This document shows, one piece after another, positions 12,477-13,142 of a stretch of DNA of 13,142 bases; positions within the stretch are counted from its first letter, which is position 1; the number at the start of each line of letters is the position of its first letter. The notes beneath the pieces are model-generated. The model worked only from the letters and a program-made list of their open reading frames with translations. It made no database searches and was not told the DNA's origin. The DNA lies in NCBI GenBank assembly GCA_030038035.1, contig JASHPP010000226.1, positions 1 to 13,142 on the forward strand, written 5' to 3'. The translations under genes were made by a program, and so were the position numbers. Origin of the DNA: Trebonia sp. GTDB taxonomy: Bacteria > Actinomycetota > Actinomycetes > Streptosporangiales > Streptosporangiaceae.

Positions 12477-13142
12477 TGGCCCTCCGCCGCGGCATCCGCG
12501 GCGTCCGCGGCTCCGGGCGCCGCGGCGTCGGCGGGGAGCACCCGGGGCCGGGCGGCCAGCAGGCCCGCGACGAGCAGCACGCCCGTGAGCGCGAAGAGCA
12601 CCGCGAGCGGGGGGTTCCAGCTCCCTGTCGCCGAATGCAGCAGCCCGACCTCAAGCGGGCCTGCGCTTGCGAGCAGGTAGCCGACCGCCTGCGCGAGCGA
12701 GGACAGCGAGGCGGCGGCCGCCGGGAACGGCGCCCGCGCCATCGTGAAGAAGATCGCCAGGCTCAGCGCGGCGTTCTGCCCGGCGCCGAGGATCAGCGCC
12801 CAGACGACGGCCGAGCCGAGCGGAAGGTAGACGATTCCGGCCAGTCCCGCCGCCATGGCCGCCACGGTCGGCACCACGAGCGCGTACTGCGCGCGCATCC
12901 GCTGCGCGAGCACAGGGACGGCCAGCGACACCGCCAGGTTGCCCACGCCCATCAGGGCAAGCAGGTCACCGGCGGTCCCGGCGCTGGCGCCACGGTCGCG
13001 CAGGATCGTCGGCAGCCAGGACAGCGCCGCGTAGTACAGCAGGCTCTGGATGCCCATGAACGCGGTGACCTGCCAGGCGAGCGCGTGCCGGTGCACGGCC
13101 ACCCGGTGCGGTCGCGCCGCAGCGGACAGGGCCGGGCCAGGG
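12473..13142 (-). CDS. MFS transporter, CynX/NimT-like family (C-terminal part; 5' end outside the window)
   Basis: The reading frame has no stop up to the window edge, so about 222 C-terminal residues of a ~400-residue protein are visible. They begin near the cytoplasmic loop before helix 7. The segment LAWQVTAFMGIQSLLYYAALSWLPTILRDRG is characteristic of CynX/NimT-type carriers, which move cyanate, 2-nitroimidazole or other small anions; the substrate here is unknown. About six hydrophobic helices follow, covering the second half of the transporter. The tail is a short Ala/Asp/Gly-rich stretch. GTG codons inside the frame near 13102 are not credible starts because homology continues upstream. 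It overlaps the HAD gene by ATGA. Confidence 0.88.
   Translation of the reverse strand, partial: PGPALSAAARPHRVAVHRHALAWQVTAFMGIQSLLYYAALSWLPTILRDRGASAGTAGDLLALMGVGNLAVSLAVPVLAQRMRAQYALVVPTVAAMAAGLAGIVYLPLGSAVVWALILGAGQNAALSLAIFFTMARAPFPAAAASLSSLAQAVGYLLASAGPLEVGLLHSATGSWNPPLAVLFALTGVLLVAGLLAARPRVLPADAAAPGAADAADAAAEGQ

Noticed and set aside
11652..12680. Plus-strand open frame opposite the HAD and transporter genes
   Set aside because: Antisense shadow; both minus-strand genes have complete motifs.
1..13142. CRISPR arrays, tRNA or rRNA genes, insertion sequences
   Set aside because: I saw no regular spacer-repeat array, no tRNA cloverleaf or rRNA-like stretch, and no transposase or integrase motif on either strand.

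Overview
The window comes from a high-GC actinomycete. Most genes have very GC-rich third codon positions. Several start codons lie 6-7 bases behind a TANNNT -10 element, which is the leaderless layout common in Actinobacteria. The families present (DesK/NarL two-component pair, GT87 membrane mannosyltransferase, CynX-type transporter, AraC plus VOC pair, compact TsaA-like protein) are typical of Streptomyces and Streptosporangiales relatives. The species cannot be told from the sequence.

Left part (1-4485): a leftward unit reads histidine kinase, NarL-type response regulator, Tcmp/Ppm-type methyltransferase, with a GTGA overlap and a 6-base gap. A rightward ABC ATPase and its ABC-2 permease diverge from it and may be its regulatory target. 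The ATPase frame has no stop near the permease start and stays open 680 bases into it. A hairpin repeat lies just past the methyltransferase stop.

Middle part (4505-7443): base composition drops clearly; sampled 60-base stretches are about 43-60% GC against about 77% in a flank sample. It holds four genes I cannot name: a leftward pair (72-residue zinc-ribbon-like protein, then a four-helix membrane protein), a divergent membrane-anchored pentapeptide-repeat protein, and a 245-residue orphan behind a good promoter. A perfect 12-bp palindrome lies in the divergent promoter region. This is the best candidate in the window for an accessory or undescribed system, but its function is unknown.

Right part (7503-13142): GC-rich genes resume. 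They are an AraC-type regulator overlapping a VOC-fold protein, a flavin-reductase-like (PNPOx) protein with a DosR-like box upstream, a 316-base gap with two more hairpin repeats and a possible small ORF, a TsaA/TrmO-like protein, and a 120-residue protein with an AT-hook-like tail. On the minus strand follow a GT87 mannosyltransferase, then a HAD phosphatase overlapping the 3' end of a CynX/NimT-type transporter that runs off the window.
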